DNA of 34,595 nucleotides from Actinomycetota bacterium (GTDB lineage: Bacteria > Actinomycetota > Aquicultoria > Aquicultorales > JAMCWL01). The stretch spans positions 1-34,595 of the forward strand of contig JAMCWL010000068.1 in NCBI GenBank assembly GCA_023481285.1, given 5' to 3'. The notes under the pieces were generated by a model. That model was given only the letters and a program-made list of their open reading frames with translations. It ran no database searches and was not told the DNA's origin. Shown here in pieces: positions 1 through 6,460 of the stretch (position 1 is its first letter; every line of letters begins with the position of its first letter). The translations under genes were made by a program, and so were the position numbers.

Positions 1-960
1 AGCGCCCATCGGCACTGATGGCAGGCCGTCCACTGTAGCCATTTGCTTGCACACCAGTGCTCGAGACGCTTACCCTTGTCGTAGTGCTTAATAAGCGGTC
101 GCGGACGAAAATGTCACCATTGGAATTAGTATCGCCATCAACAAGGTTAGTGGCATCCGATGAAAAAGCCACATAGCTCCCATCTGCGCTGATAGAGGGA
201 TTACTGCTGTAGCCATTCGTCTGCTCACCGGTACTTAAAACGCTTACTCGCTTTGTTGCACCGGCCTGTACGTCGTGAACAAAGATATCTGAAGCTGCAT
301 TTGTGTCGCCGTCGACAAGGTTGTTGGCATCCGATGAAAAAGCTACATAGCGCCCGTCGGCACTTATAGCATGCCAAATACTATTGCCATTGCCCTGCTC
401 CCCAGTGCTTGAGATGCTAACTCGCCTTGTCGTTCCAGCTTGTAAATCGCGGACAAAGATATCATCTATTGCGTTTGTGTCGCCGTCGACAAGGTTGTTG
501 GCATGCGATGAAAAAGCCACATAGCGCCCGTCGGCACTTATTACAGGATATCCGCTGTAGCCATTTGCTTGCACACCAGTGCTCGAGACGCTTACCCTTG
601 TCGTAGTGCTTAATAAGCGGTCGTGGACGAAAATGTCATCAGCGGAGTTGGTGTCGTCTGGTACCAGATTGGAGGCAGCCGACCAGAAAGCTACATAGCG
701 CCCATCGGCACTGATGGCAGGCCGTCCACTGTAGCCATTTGCTTGCACACCAGTGCTCGAGACGCTTACCCTTGTCGTAGTGCTTAATAAGCGGTCGCGG
801 ACGAAAATGTCACCATTGGAATTGGTGTCGTCTGGTACCAGATTGGAGGCATACGACATGAAAGCTACATAGCGCCCATCGGCATTGATAGTGTTCCAAC
901 TACCATAACCGTTTCCCTGTTCACCAGTGCTAGACAAGCTCACGCATGTGGTGGTGCCAA
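1..960 (-). repeat. 174-bp in-frame tandem repeats in the propeller gene
   Basis: Repeat units begin at 1, 175, 349, 523, 697 and 871, an exact 174-bp (58-codon) period. Bases 1-127 are identical to 697-823, and the unit at 523 is nearly identical over its second half. The identity at DNA level, not only protein level, points to recent duplication or gene conversion. The array continues beyond the left edge. Confidence 0.9.
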
Positions 961-1948
961 GCGCTAAAGTACCGCTAACGAGAGCAGCGCTGGTCGGAGC
1001 TATATTGTCAACCCCTACGATGCCCTCTTCCGTTACGGCAACCGGATCGTTTCCGTTATACGGCCAACCGCCTGTAATATAGATTTTGTTGTTGATCGCT
1101 GCAGCTGCGGCTGCATACCTGGGCGTTGATGGTGGGGTCTCCGGTGACCAGGTATTTGTAACTGGGTCATACGTCTCTGCGGAAAACGCACCGTTTAACG
1201 TTAGGCCTCCTATGGCATAGACCTTGCCGCTAACCGTCACAACCGAATGCTGGTATCGACCATCGATCATCGGCGCTTTGGCGGTCCAGGTATCGGCAAC
1301 CGGATCGTACTCCTCTACGGTGTTGAGATAAGGATAAGCACCGCCGATAGCATAGATTTTGCCGTTCACCGCTATGACACCGAGATCGTATCGTGGTGTC
1401 GGCATCGAGGCTCTAGTTGTCCAGGTATCGGTAGTCGGGTTGTACTCCTCAACCGTGCCGACACTAGAGCCTGTGCGCGGATCTTCGCCCCCGATAGCGT
1501 AGATCTTTCCATTAACAACCGCAGTGCCAAGCCTAAAGCGGACAGTCGGCATCGGCGCTCTTGCTATCCAAGTATCGGCAACCGGATCGTACTCCTCTAC
1601 GGGGTTATTGTAAGGCCAATAATGCTGTGAGCCGATAGCATAGATTTTGCCATTTACCGTTGCAACAACTGCATACCGCGGCGTAGGCATTGGGGTTTTG
1701 GTTGTCCAGGTATTGGTGGCCGGATCGTATTCCTCAACAGTCCCTGTAACTTGTCCACCACCGTAACCACCAATAACATAAATCTTGCCATTGACTTCTG
1801 CGGCAGCTGCACCTACTCGAGGTGTCGGTATAGGCGCCTTGGTGCTCCAGGCTATGGCCGCTATAGCTGAGCCAAATGGAATCAGGGTGGTCGCCGGTAA
1901 AGCAAACGCAACCACGATACTCAGGCTTTTAATCTTCCTCAGGTTCAT
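1..1948 (-). CDS. Secreted Kelch / TolB-like beta-propeller protein (C-terminus cut by window edge)
   Basis: The gene reads on the minus strand without a stop for 649 codons and runs off the left edge. The ATG at 1948-1946 is preceded by a strong AAGGAG site. Residues 1-30 form a signal peptide (basic start, hydrophobic core, small residues before AIA-AIA), so the product is exported. Residues 33 to about 310 contain six Kelch-type repeats, each with W-x-x-(K/R)-x-P-x-P-T-P-R, NGKIYAIGG and VEEYDP motifs, enough for one six-bladed propeller. After a short linker come near-identical 58-residue repeats with ISADGRYVAF, NLV-DTN and DIFVRD motifs. These resemble the PD40/TolB propeller blades of periplasmic and surface proteins. 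No enzyme domain is visible in the available part. A role in surface binding or adhesion is inference from the fold only. Confidence 0.85.
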   Translation of the reverse strand, partial: MNLRKIKSLSIVVAFALPATTLIPFGSAIAAIAWSTKAPIPTPRVGAAAAEVNGKIYVIGGYGGGQVTGTVEEYDPATNTWTTKTPMPTPRYAVVATVNGKIYAIGSQHYWPYNNPVEEYDPVADTWIARAPMPTVRFRLGTAVVNGKIYAIGGEDPRTGSSVGTVEEYNPTTDTWTTRASMPTPRYDLGVIAVNGKIYAIGGAYPYLNTVEEYDPVADTWTAKAPMIDGRYQHSVVTVSGKVYAIGGLTLNGAFSAETYDPVTNTWSPETPPSTPRYAAAAAAINNKIYITGGWPYNGNDPVAVTEEGIVGVDNIAPTSAALVSGTLALGTTTCVSLSSTGEQGNGYGSWNTINADGRYVAFMSYASNLVPDDTNSNGDIFVRDRLLSTTTRVSVSSTGVQANGYSGRPAISADGRYVAFWSAASNLVPDDTNSADDIFVHDRLLSTTTRVSVSSTGVQANGYSGYPVISADGRYVAFSSHANNLVDGDTNAIDDIFVRDLQAGTTRRVSISSTGEQGNGNSIWHAISADGRYVAFSSDANNLVDGDTNAASDIFVHDVQAGATKRVSVLSTGEQTNGYSSNPSISADGSYVAFSSDATNLVDGDTNSNGDIFVRDRLLSTTTRVSVSSTGVQANGYSGRPAISADGR

Positions 1949-2397
1949 TCGGATCTCCTTCTAAACAACTCGTTGCCATTAGTTGATACGCGGCAGATAA
2001 CCTTTAACCGCCACCTCCTCTTTAACCTCGACTTGACCGGTTTGTGGTTGTTCTTTCAACTCTTACCTGTTGAAAAGCAGCACGAGAAATCGACAATCAG
2101 TTAACAAGCGGTTGCTTGTATTAAAAAGGATTCCTATATAAGCCTACTTGTTCTATAAACTGCTGTCAAATACTTATGACGCACGCTTAAAGTAGTGCTG
2201 AGCGACTCTTTCGTCCCCACGGTTGGAAAATGACTTTTGCAGACATGCAGCCATTTGCCAAAAATCAGCGGGATTGCCGCGTCGAATAAGGGTCCGTTCA
2301 AGGAACGGAGCTTACAGCTCAAGATGGCTTAAAATTACGGTGTTTGCGATGAATACTCATCGCGTCATTTCGAAAGAGATCCTTTGGCTGACCAAGG
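1949..2397. other. Gene-free stretch upstream of the propeller gene
   Basis: No convincing gene was found here. On the minus strand a 26-codon frame (2059 to 1979, TTG start, ending VKGYLPRIN then TAA) lies between the probable promoter and the propeller ATG. It may be a leader peptide or the tail of a lost gene, and there is no way to decide from this sequence. The rest (2170-2397) is AT-richer DNA with no coding signal that I can support. Confidence 0.4.
2141..2169 (-). promoter_or_regulatory. Possible promoter of the propeller gene
   Basis: On the minus strand a perfect TTGACA (2169-2164) is followed after 17 bases by TAGGCT (2146-2141), which matches three of six -10 positions. A TATATA lies just downstream as an alternative. 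The site is about 190 bases upstream of the ATG, leaving a long leader. Confidence 0.4.
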
Positions 2398-2775
2398 GAT
2401 CTCTTCGCAAACAACCGTCAACACATCGAGAAGGAGCCCGCGCTGGTCGTCGTCAAGGACAATAAAGAAGGGTTGAAGCCGGACTACAAGCGTTTGGGTG
2501 AGAAGATAAAGAGCGATTACGCATAGCTTTATCCTGGGACGAAGGTCGGAAGCACGGTCGTCGTCAAGATAGAGGGCAAAGACTGGCTAAGGGTTGATTT
2601 GGACTACACTCAGCCTGGGGCTGCTAAAAAGGAAAACGTGAAGAAAACGCGGTACGTGAATATTGGCTCTCGCGTCTACTGGCTAACCTTCGCCCTGACC
2701 GACGAAGCCTCCCACGCCGGTGAGCAGGATACGGCGCTCACTGAACAGATCATGAAAACGGTTGTGCTGAAGTAA
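2398..2775 (+). pseudogene. Decayed gene, copy 1 (unrecognised family)
   Basis: One frame encodes a protein-like sequence that is broken by an in-frame TAG at 2524-2526 and ends with TAA at 2773-2775. No start codon is visible and an in-frame TGA lies just upstream. The readable parts include VVVKDNKEGLKPDYK, then VVVKIEGKDWLRVDLDYT and RVYWLTFALTDEASHAGEQD. The last segment recurs at 2829-2952 and 5408-5490, which shows that a real protein family once sat here. The charged, beta-rich pattern could suit a small extracellular or lipoprotein domain. I do not recognise the family and assign no function. Confidence 0.55.
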
Positions 2776-2778
2776 GTC

Positions 2779-2952
2779 ATGAGCCCTTAGGTATTCGTCA
2801 TTAATATGACCGTCAGGCAGAAACGCAGTACGTCCGCTTCGACCGCTCACGCGTCTACTGGCTCACCTTAGTGCTCACTGACGAAGCCTCTCACACCGGA
2901 GGCCAGGATAAAGCGCTCATCGAACAGATCATGAAGATGGTTGATTTGAAAG
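2779..2952 (+). pseudogene. Decayed gene fragment, copy 2
   Basis: It begins ATG-AGC-CCT then TAG, and the homologous frame continues after a frameshift as YVRFDRSRVYWLT and LTDEASHTGGQDKALIEQIMK. It is clearly homologous to the end of copy 1, which it follows directly, and to copy 3 near 5.4 kb. Its 3' end runs into the DUF5615 gene on the other strand. Confidence 0.5.
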
Positions 2953-2967
2953 TCTATGCATGGCGGC

Positions 2968-3330
2968 CTAGATGGGAAGGTTGCGCACGCGAACTCTGGT
3001 CTCCTCGAAAATCGCAAGGGATCCACGTTCCAGATCGAGTGCAATATCCAAGAGGTATCGATCAAGAAGGTTGTTGATGATCACCGGGCGGCTATCATGA
3101 AGTCGAAATATGATGACTGAAGGTGTCGCCAGTTTTGAAGACGCAAGTATGGTGGCAAAATCAAGATCAGCTGTGAGTAAGATCCTTTTTTCGACTTCAG
3201 CCAACTTGGCAATATCTTGGTCTTTCGCCTTCCCTAGACCTAGATCTAGCAAATGAACAACATCATATCCTTTTGACTTAAGATGTTCGACTGTAGAGCG
3301 GGAGATTGGCATATCAGCCAGGAAGCGCAT
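2968..3330 (-). CDS. DUF5615 PIN-like protein, putative toxin
   Basis: This 120-residue protein starts MRFLADMPIS, and has a second acidic motif LLTADLDFA near residues 51-59. These are the conserved acidic positions of DUF5615 (PIN-like) proteins. PIN-fold proteins are usually Mg-dependent RNases, and members of this family are commonly paired with a DUF433 protein as VapC-like toxin and antitoxin. Here the DUF433 gene lies immediately upstream, and the two overlap in TGATG, so translation is probably coupled. The length is normal for the family and no frame damage is seen. Toxin activity is inferred from family and context. Confidence 0.8.
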   Translation of the reverse strand: MRFLADMPISRSTVEHLKSKGYDVVHLLDLGLGKAKDQDIAKLAEVEKRILLTADLDFATILASSKLATPSVIIFRLHDSRPVIINNLLDRYLLDIALDLERGSLAIFEETRVRVRNLPI

Positions 3331-3557
3331 CAGGCACTCTTTGTCGGAATTATGCGCTCTTCGGTAGCCCAGGCGGCATAGTCAAGAGCTTCCTTGATAT
3401 CTTCTTGCTCAAGGGTCGGGTATTCTTTTAGAATCTCGTCAACCGTCATCCCGGCAGCCACAAGTTTAACCACAGTCGCCACCGGAATTCTCAGCCCTCG
3501 AATGCAGGCAGACCCACCCATCACTTCGGGGTCAAATGTTATTCTCTCAAGAGCCAT
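3330..3557 (-). CDS. DUF433 protein, putative antitoxin
   Basis: A protein of about 75 residues with the DUF433 pattern: RITFDPEVMGGSACIRGLRI, then VATVVKLVAAGMTVDEILKEYP and LEQEDIKEALDYAAW. The fold is a small helix-turn-helix-like domain. The ATG at 3557 has GAGAGGAAG upstream. A GTG at 3566 is also in frame, but it sits almost on top of that Shine-Dalgarno sequence and is less likely. The stop codon overlaps the start of the DUF5615 gene. DUF433 proteins are regarded as the antitoxin partner of DUF5615 toxins, and by analogy it probably represses its own operon. Confidence 0.8.
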   Translation of the reverse strand: MALERITFDPEVMGGSACIRGLRIPVATVVKLVAAGMTVDEILKEYPTLEQEDIKEALDYAAWATEERIIPTKSA

Positions 3558-3620
3558 CAAGCCCACTTCCTCTCAAAGCTCACGTTATCATCATAAGTTT
3601 TAATTAGGGGACAGTCAACA

Positions 3621-3656
3621 GGCAGGCAACAAGGCAGGCAACAAGGCAGGCAACAA
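3621..3656 (+). repeat. Three perfect 12-bp tandem repeats
   Basis: The unit GGCAGGCAACAA occurs three times without a mismatch at 3621, 3633 and 3645, in a gene-free stretch. Just before it is a GGGGACAGTC motif that is related to other GGGGAC motifs in the window. Confidence 0.85.
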
Positions 3657-3718
3657 GATCGGCTACTACCCGACGCTGTCTTTACGGGCGAAGTTCTGTC
3701 AAGAAAACCGTCGTTCTT

Positions 3719-3750
3719 AAGTACGGGCGGTTCGCGAACCGCCCGTACTT
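3719..3750. repeat. REP-like perfect palindrome
   Basis: A 32-bp perfect palindrome centred on TTCGCGAA, with arms rich in GGGCGG/CCGCCC. A partial second motif (TTCGAATCGCCCC) follows. It belongs to the dispersed hairpin family also seen at 5.0, 5.2, 6.4, 8.0, 8.56 and 8.63 kb. Confidence 0.75.
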
Positions 3751-3840
3751 TCGTTTTCGAATCGCCCCCCATTTACTTGGACGTACTGCAGCTTGCGAAT
3801 TACACAGGGACCTCGCTACCTCCACCTGGCACATTGTCAA

Positions 3841-3880
3841 TTTCCATAAAAAGTAAGGAACTCGAGTTCCTTAAATCGGG
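3841..3880 (+). repeat. 40-bp direct repeat, copy 1
   Basis: This stretch contains the palindrome AAGGAACTCGAGTTCCTT and is repeated at 5273-5312 with 39 of 40 bases identical. It lies in the space before the HEPN/MNT pair, and its second copy lies just after that pair. Confidence 0.8.
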
Positions 3881-4187
3881 AAAAGAGGGGACGTTCTTTT
3901 ACTTTTTTAACTAACTTTCGGAGGCCCTGCCGTTTAGGGCCGACGTGGCAATCCGGTTGACCTTCAGCAAGCGTTACCGATTGCCAGCGCCAGGGATCGC
4001 CATGAGCTCCCTCACTTCGTTCAGGATTACGAGCCCTTTTGGGCTCTCCGGCGGGTGTGATCGGAGACAAAGTCTCCGACAATCTTAGCTCTCTCGCATG
4101 ACGTGAAAAACATATTCTCTATTAAGTTGCGGAGATTTCCTATAAGCTATTGTAAAGCATGAGGACCCTTGAGAAAGCCAGTAGATT
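3881..4187. other. Gene-free stretch with several hairpins
   Basis: I see no gene here. The stretch holds a GGGGACGTTCTTTTAC motif (3887-3902), a GAGCCC/GGGCTC hairpin (4031-4046) and an 8-bp-stem hairpin TCGGAGAC/GTCTCCGA (4061-4079). The whole 3558-4187 interval looks like a build-up of repeat elements. Confidence 0.6.
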
Positions 4188-4571
4188 ATGTCGAATAGAG
4201 CACACGATTGGTTAAGTCAAGCTAAAAGAGATCTAGAGCAAGCCATAGATTCTAGCCGAGCTAGCCGTCATGAGTGGGCTTGTTTTGCCGGTCAGCAATC
4301 CGCCGAAAAGGCGGTTAAGGCGTTGCATCTTCATTTAGGCCAAGAAGCTTGGGGGCATGTTGTTGCCAAACTGCTTGATGAATTGCCAATTGATATTCCT
4401 GAAGAATTAGTAGAGAAAGCGAAAGTTTTAGATAACTTCTATGTTGCTTCAAGATATCCCAATGGACATCCTGCGGGAGCTCCCTTCGAGCATTATGGTT
4501 CTTTGCAGAGCAAGGAGGCTATTACGTATGCCCGTGAGATTATTGACTTCGTCAATACTAAAATGGCCTGA
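4188..4571 (+). CDS. HEPN domain protein (partner of MNT nucleotidyltransferase)
   Basis: This 127-residue protein starts MSNRAHDWLSQAKRDLEQA and carries the HEPN signature CFAGQQSAEKAVKALHLHLG at residues 32-51, then helices with NFYVASRYPNG and KEAITYAREIIDFV. HEPN proteins are small all-helical proteins, often RNases, coded beside MNT-type nucleotidyltransferases. RASRHE near residue 25 is the only Arg/His pair I see near the first helices, so RNase activity is uncertain. The gene overlaps the downstream MNT gene by 44 bases, and the MNT ribosome binding site lies inside it. The ATG at 4188 is the natural start. Toxin function is inferred. Confidence 0.85.
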   Translation: MSNRAHDWLSQAKRDLEQAIDSSRASRHEWACFAGQQSAEKAVKALHLHLGQEAWGHVVAKLLDELPIDIPEELVEKAKVLDNFYVASRYPNGHPAGAPFEHYGSLQSKEAITYAREIIDFVNTKMA

Positions 4572-4896
4572 TGCTAACCGGGTTAAGAAGGCAGTCGGCC
4601 AGTGGACTAAACAAATTGTAAAGCAACAACCCGATGTCATCCGTATTGGCTACTTTGGCTCCTATGCCCGGGGGGATTGGGGTGTAGGCAGCGACTTGGA
4701 TATTATTATGATTGTTCGATCATCAAAGGAACCTTTTGAAAAGAGAGCTTCTAAGTGGGACCTAACTAAGCTTCCGGTGCCCGCCGACTTACTGGTTTAC
4801 ACCGAAGATGAATGGCAATCCCAGAAAAAACAGCAAAGTAAGTTCTATCGGATGCTTATGAAAGAAGCTGTTTGGCTTCACATAAAAGATAAATAA
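4528..4896 (+). CDS. MNT-type nucleotidyltransferase (antitoxin-like)
   Basis: A small DNA polymerase beta-type nucleotidyltransferase. The motif GSYARGDWGVGSDLD matches GS-x10-D-x-D, the metal-binding signature of minimal nucleotidyltransferases. In the studied HepT/MntA pairs such enzymes adenylylate the HEPN toxin and so neutralise it. I choose the ATG at 4528 because AAGGAGG lies 9 bases upstream, within the HEPN gene. This gives 122 residues and a 44-base overlap with the HEPN gene. The first residues (MPVRLLTSSILKWPD) are read from the overlap. HEPN first and MNT second is the opposite order to the second pair at 5.5-6.2 kb. Confidence 0.85.
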   Translation: MPVRLLTSSILKWPDANRVKKAVGQWTKQIVKQQPDVIRIGYFGSYARGDWGVGSDLDIIMIVRSSKEPFEKRASKWDLTKLPVPADLLVYTEDEWQSQKKQQSKFYRMLMKEAVWLHIKDK

Positions 4897-4918
4897 ACCC
4901 CCACATATCCCGTCAGAA

Positions 4919-5010
4919 ATCGTATTTTGCTTGCTCGATCCGTTCCCCATATAATCGATAAAGTGAAGCAAGTCACGTTGTAAGCGGACGCTATTAATGC
5001 GGTCATCGGG
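4919..5010 (+). repeat. Promoter-bearing direct repeat, copy 1
   Basis: This 92-bp stretch recurs at 6270-6360 with three substitutions and one single-base indel. It contains TTGCTT (4927-4932), a 17-base spacer and a perfect TATAAT (4950-4955), a near-consensus sigma-70 promoter. Both copies are followed closely by a REP-like hairpin pair, so repeat and hairpins seem to travel together. Confidence 0.8.
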
Positions 5011-5030
5011 GATATGGGACCTTCATTTTG

Positions 5031-5080
5031 AAGGGGCACGCCTACGGCGTGCCGCGGGCGGTTCTCGAACCGCCCCTACA
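5031..5080. repeat. Bipartite REP-like hairpin pair
   Basis: First hairpin GGGGCACGCC-tac-GGCGTGCC, second hairpin GGGCGGTTC-tc-GAACCGCCC, ending in CTACA. The same two-hairpin architecture recurs at 7969-8019, with variants at 5189, 6383 and 8629. Confidence 0.8.
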
Positions 5081-5188
5081 CACCGAAGGCCTGACAGCCG
5101 AGGTCTCGAAAGAGGTCGAGCCCCGAGCAAAGCAGGGGAATCCCGCGAGCTTTCAGCTACCGGTATCATTTTGCCGAGGTCATATCCA

Positions 5189-5236
5189 GGGCACGCCATA
5201 GGCGTGCCCACGGGCGATTCTCGAATCGCCCCTACA
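5189..5236. repeat. Bipartite REP-like hairpin pair
   Basis: GGGCACGCC-ata-GGCGTGCCC followed by GGGCGATTC-tc-GAATCGCCC and CTACA. It is a variant of the 5031 element with GATTC/GAATC in the second stem, so the stem changes are compensatory. Confidence 0.8.
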
Positions 5237-5272
5237 TTCATTTGCGAGCTGCCCTATGGCTTGCGCCTGTTA

Positions 5273-5312
5273 TTTCCATAAAAAGTAAGGAACTCGAGTT
5301 CCTGAAATCGGG
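5273..5312 (+). repeat. 40-bp direct repeat, copy 2
   Basis: Copy of 3841-3880 with one base difference (TTAAATCGGG against TGAAATCGGG). It includes the same AACTCGAGTT palindrome. Confidence 0.8.
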
Positions 5313-5362
5313 TAATATCGCAGCTCAAGCCCCTGATTTTGCTCTTCCTCCTTCGGGAAGAT

Positions 5363-5502
5363 ATGAGCCCACAAGTATTCGTCATTAAATATGACCGGCA
5401 GAAAACATGGTACGTCACCTTCGACCGATCGAGGGTCTACTGGCTTACTTAGCCCTGGCTGACGAAGTCTCCCACTCTCAGGAACAGGACAAGATTGGGT
5501 GA
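5363..5502 (+). pseudogene. Decayed gene fragment, copy 3
   Basis: It reads MSPQVFVIKYDRQKTWYV, then TFDRSRVYWLT and a TAG stop. The frame beyond the stop is still similar to the other copies (ADEVSHSQEQDK). It is homologous to the fragments at 2.4-2.95 kb, so three broken copies of one family lie within 3 kb. Confidence 0.5.
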
Positions 5503-5542
5503 AGATTGGCTTGAAAAGCAGGTCTTTTAAGGCTCCGTTCAA

Positions 5543-5871
5543 TTAGTGAACGATCTTCTCCAGGGCAGCAACTAAAGGTAGAATATTAGCTTGAATTGTG
5601 TCCCATACAAGAACCATATCGATGTCATCATATTCGTGAATTAGCACGTTTCGCATTGCAATCATGTCGTTCCATGGCAGGTCAGGAAAAGTCTCCCTGT
5701 TTGTCCTGAAATACGACGGGCGGCTTCGCCAATGATCTCGAGACGACGAACGACGGCGTCTTGACATTGAACGTCGTCGAGAAAATCTTGTTTGGTTTTT
5801 CCACTAATGTACCGAATAACGCGTTTTGCCGCCTCCAGGATATCCAGCAGGCATTCACTATCACGCGACAT
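5543..5871 (-). pseudogene. hepT: HepT-like (DUF86) toxin gene with a frameshift
   Basis: From the ATG at 5871 the frame reads MSRDSECLLDILEAAKRVIR, then VRRLEIIGEAARRISGQT. Near 5700 the homology jumps to another frame: FPDLPWNDMIAMRN, VLIHEYDDIDMVLVWDT and LVAALEKIVH, ending at TAA (5543). A loss of one base just after the ACA codon would explain it. The downstream part carries RNVLIHEY, which matches the RX4HXY RNase motif of HepT, so the catalytic site is present in the DNA but not reachable in the original frame. The ATG overlaps the end of the mntA-like gene by 11 bases. It may be a true pseudogene, a sequencing or assembly error, or a slippage site. Confidence 0.75.
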
Positions 5872-6178
5872 AAACGACCTCTGCTGAGCTAAGGATAGCG
5901 TGCCGTCGCCGGTAGTTCGGACTGGATTCAAGGCCTCGCCGGCTTACCAGATCCACTTCTCGTCCAAATATCTCTTTAAGCTCGTTTCGCATACGGATCA
6001 AATCGAACAAGGTTATATGAGCGCTCGAAGAGAATGAGACTAGCACGTCAATGTCGCTGTTAGGGCGGAAGTCAGCGCGTAGGACTGAACCAAACAACGC
6101 TAGTTCGCTTATTCTCCATTTTCGACAGAACTCCGCTATTCTATCGTGCGGAATCTGAATACCCGCGTTACGGCTCAC
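5861..6178 (-). CDS. mntA: MntA-like nucleotidyltransferase (antitoxin)
   Basis: This 105-residue protein has GSVLRADFRPNSDIDVLV, which fits GS-x10-D-x-D, and a third conserved carboxylate in EIFGREVDLVSRRGLE. The length and motifs fit the minimal nucleotidyltransferases of type VII toxin-antitoxin systems, which AMPylate HepT. It lies directly upstream of the hepT-like gene in the usual MntA-HepT order, and the genes overlap by 11 bases. It is intact, whereas its toxin partner is frameshifted, as expected if the toxin was lost first. The function is inferred from family and pairing. Confidence 0.85.
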   Translation of the reverse strand: MSRNAGIQIPHDRIAEFCRKWRISELALFGSVLRADFRPNSDIDVLVSFSSSAHITLFDLIRMRNELKEIFGREVDLVSRRGLESSPNYRRRHAILSSAEVVYVA

Positions 6179-6269
6179 TTTGCTTAGCCTCCGACATGTT
6201 GGAATTCACAACGTTTTAGTTACATCATGTTCTTAATGATACCTAAAAAGCATCACGAGGACTAGAATC

Positions 6270-6360
6270 ATCGTATTTTGCTTGCTCGATCCGTTCCCCG
6301 TATAATCGATAAAGTGAAGTGAGTCACGTTGTAAGCGGACGCTATTAATGCGGCATCGGG
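6270..6360 (+). repeat. Promoter-bearing direct repeat, copy 2
   Basis: 91-bp copy of 4919-5010. TTGCTT (6278-6283), a 17-base spacer and TATAAT (6301-6306) are all kept. Here the motif points towards the BchE-like radical SAM gene and may drive it. In copy 1 no gene follows. Confidence 0.8.
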
Positions 6361-6382
6361 AGGATATAGGCGTCTTCGTTTT

Positions 6383-6433
6383 GTAGGGGTAGCCGCCGGC
6401 GTGCCCATGGGCGATTCACGAATCGCTCCTACA
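6383..6433. repeat. Bipartite REP-like hairpin pair (degenerate)
   Basis: GTAGGGGTAGCCGCCGGCGTGCC followed by GGGCGATTC-ac-GAATCGCTCC and TACA. The first stem has decayed. The upstream part of the radical SAM reading frame crosses this element, so start codons before about 6434 are not credible. Confidence 0.7.
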
Positions 6434-6460
6434 GGGCCCTCCAATAACGATGCGTTGAAG

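Larger units (their letters stand above)
4897..5542. other. Gene-free stretch filled with repeats and remnants
   Basis: No intact gene was found between the MNT gene and the convergent hepT remnant. In order it holds a 92-bp direct repeat with promoter motif, two bipartite REP-like hairpins, the second copy of the 40-bp repeat, and a third fragment of the decayed gene. Open frames that cross it are made of repeat sequence. Confidence 0.7.

Noticed and set aside
1-960. CRISPR-like array
   Set aside because: The repeats are regularly spaced but contiguous, 174 bp long and in frame with a secreted protein, with no spacers and no cas genes.
1247-1630. Plus-strand open frame opposite the Kelch repeats
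   Set aside because: It is the antisense shadow of the repeats in the propeller gene.
2223-2465. Small gene of 80 codons upstream of the first decayed gene
   Set aside because: No ribosome site, odd composition, and it overlaps the decayed frame in another phase.
4956-5010. Riboswitch or T-box leader in the 92-bp repeat
   Set aside because: No T-box sequence, no known riboswitch core and no gene behind copy 1.
4997-5281. Open frames of 70-95 codons across the REP-like elements (also near 3837-4082, 6268-6486 and 8540-8899)
   Set aside because: They are made from the hairpin repeats themselves, which code for strings such as GDSRIAPT in several places, and have no ribosome binding sites.
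6401-6460. Longer N-terminus for the radical SAM protein
   Set aside because: The frame is open there, but these codons lie within a REP-like element and match the repeat's translation elsewhere and not the BchE family.
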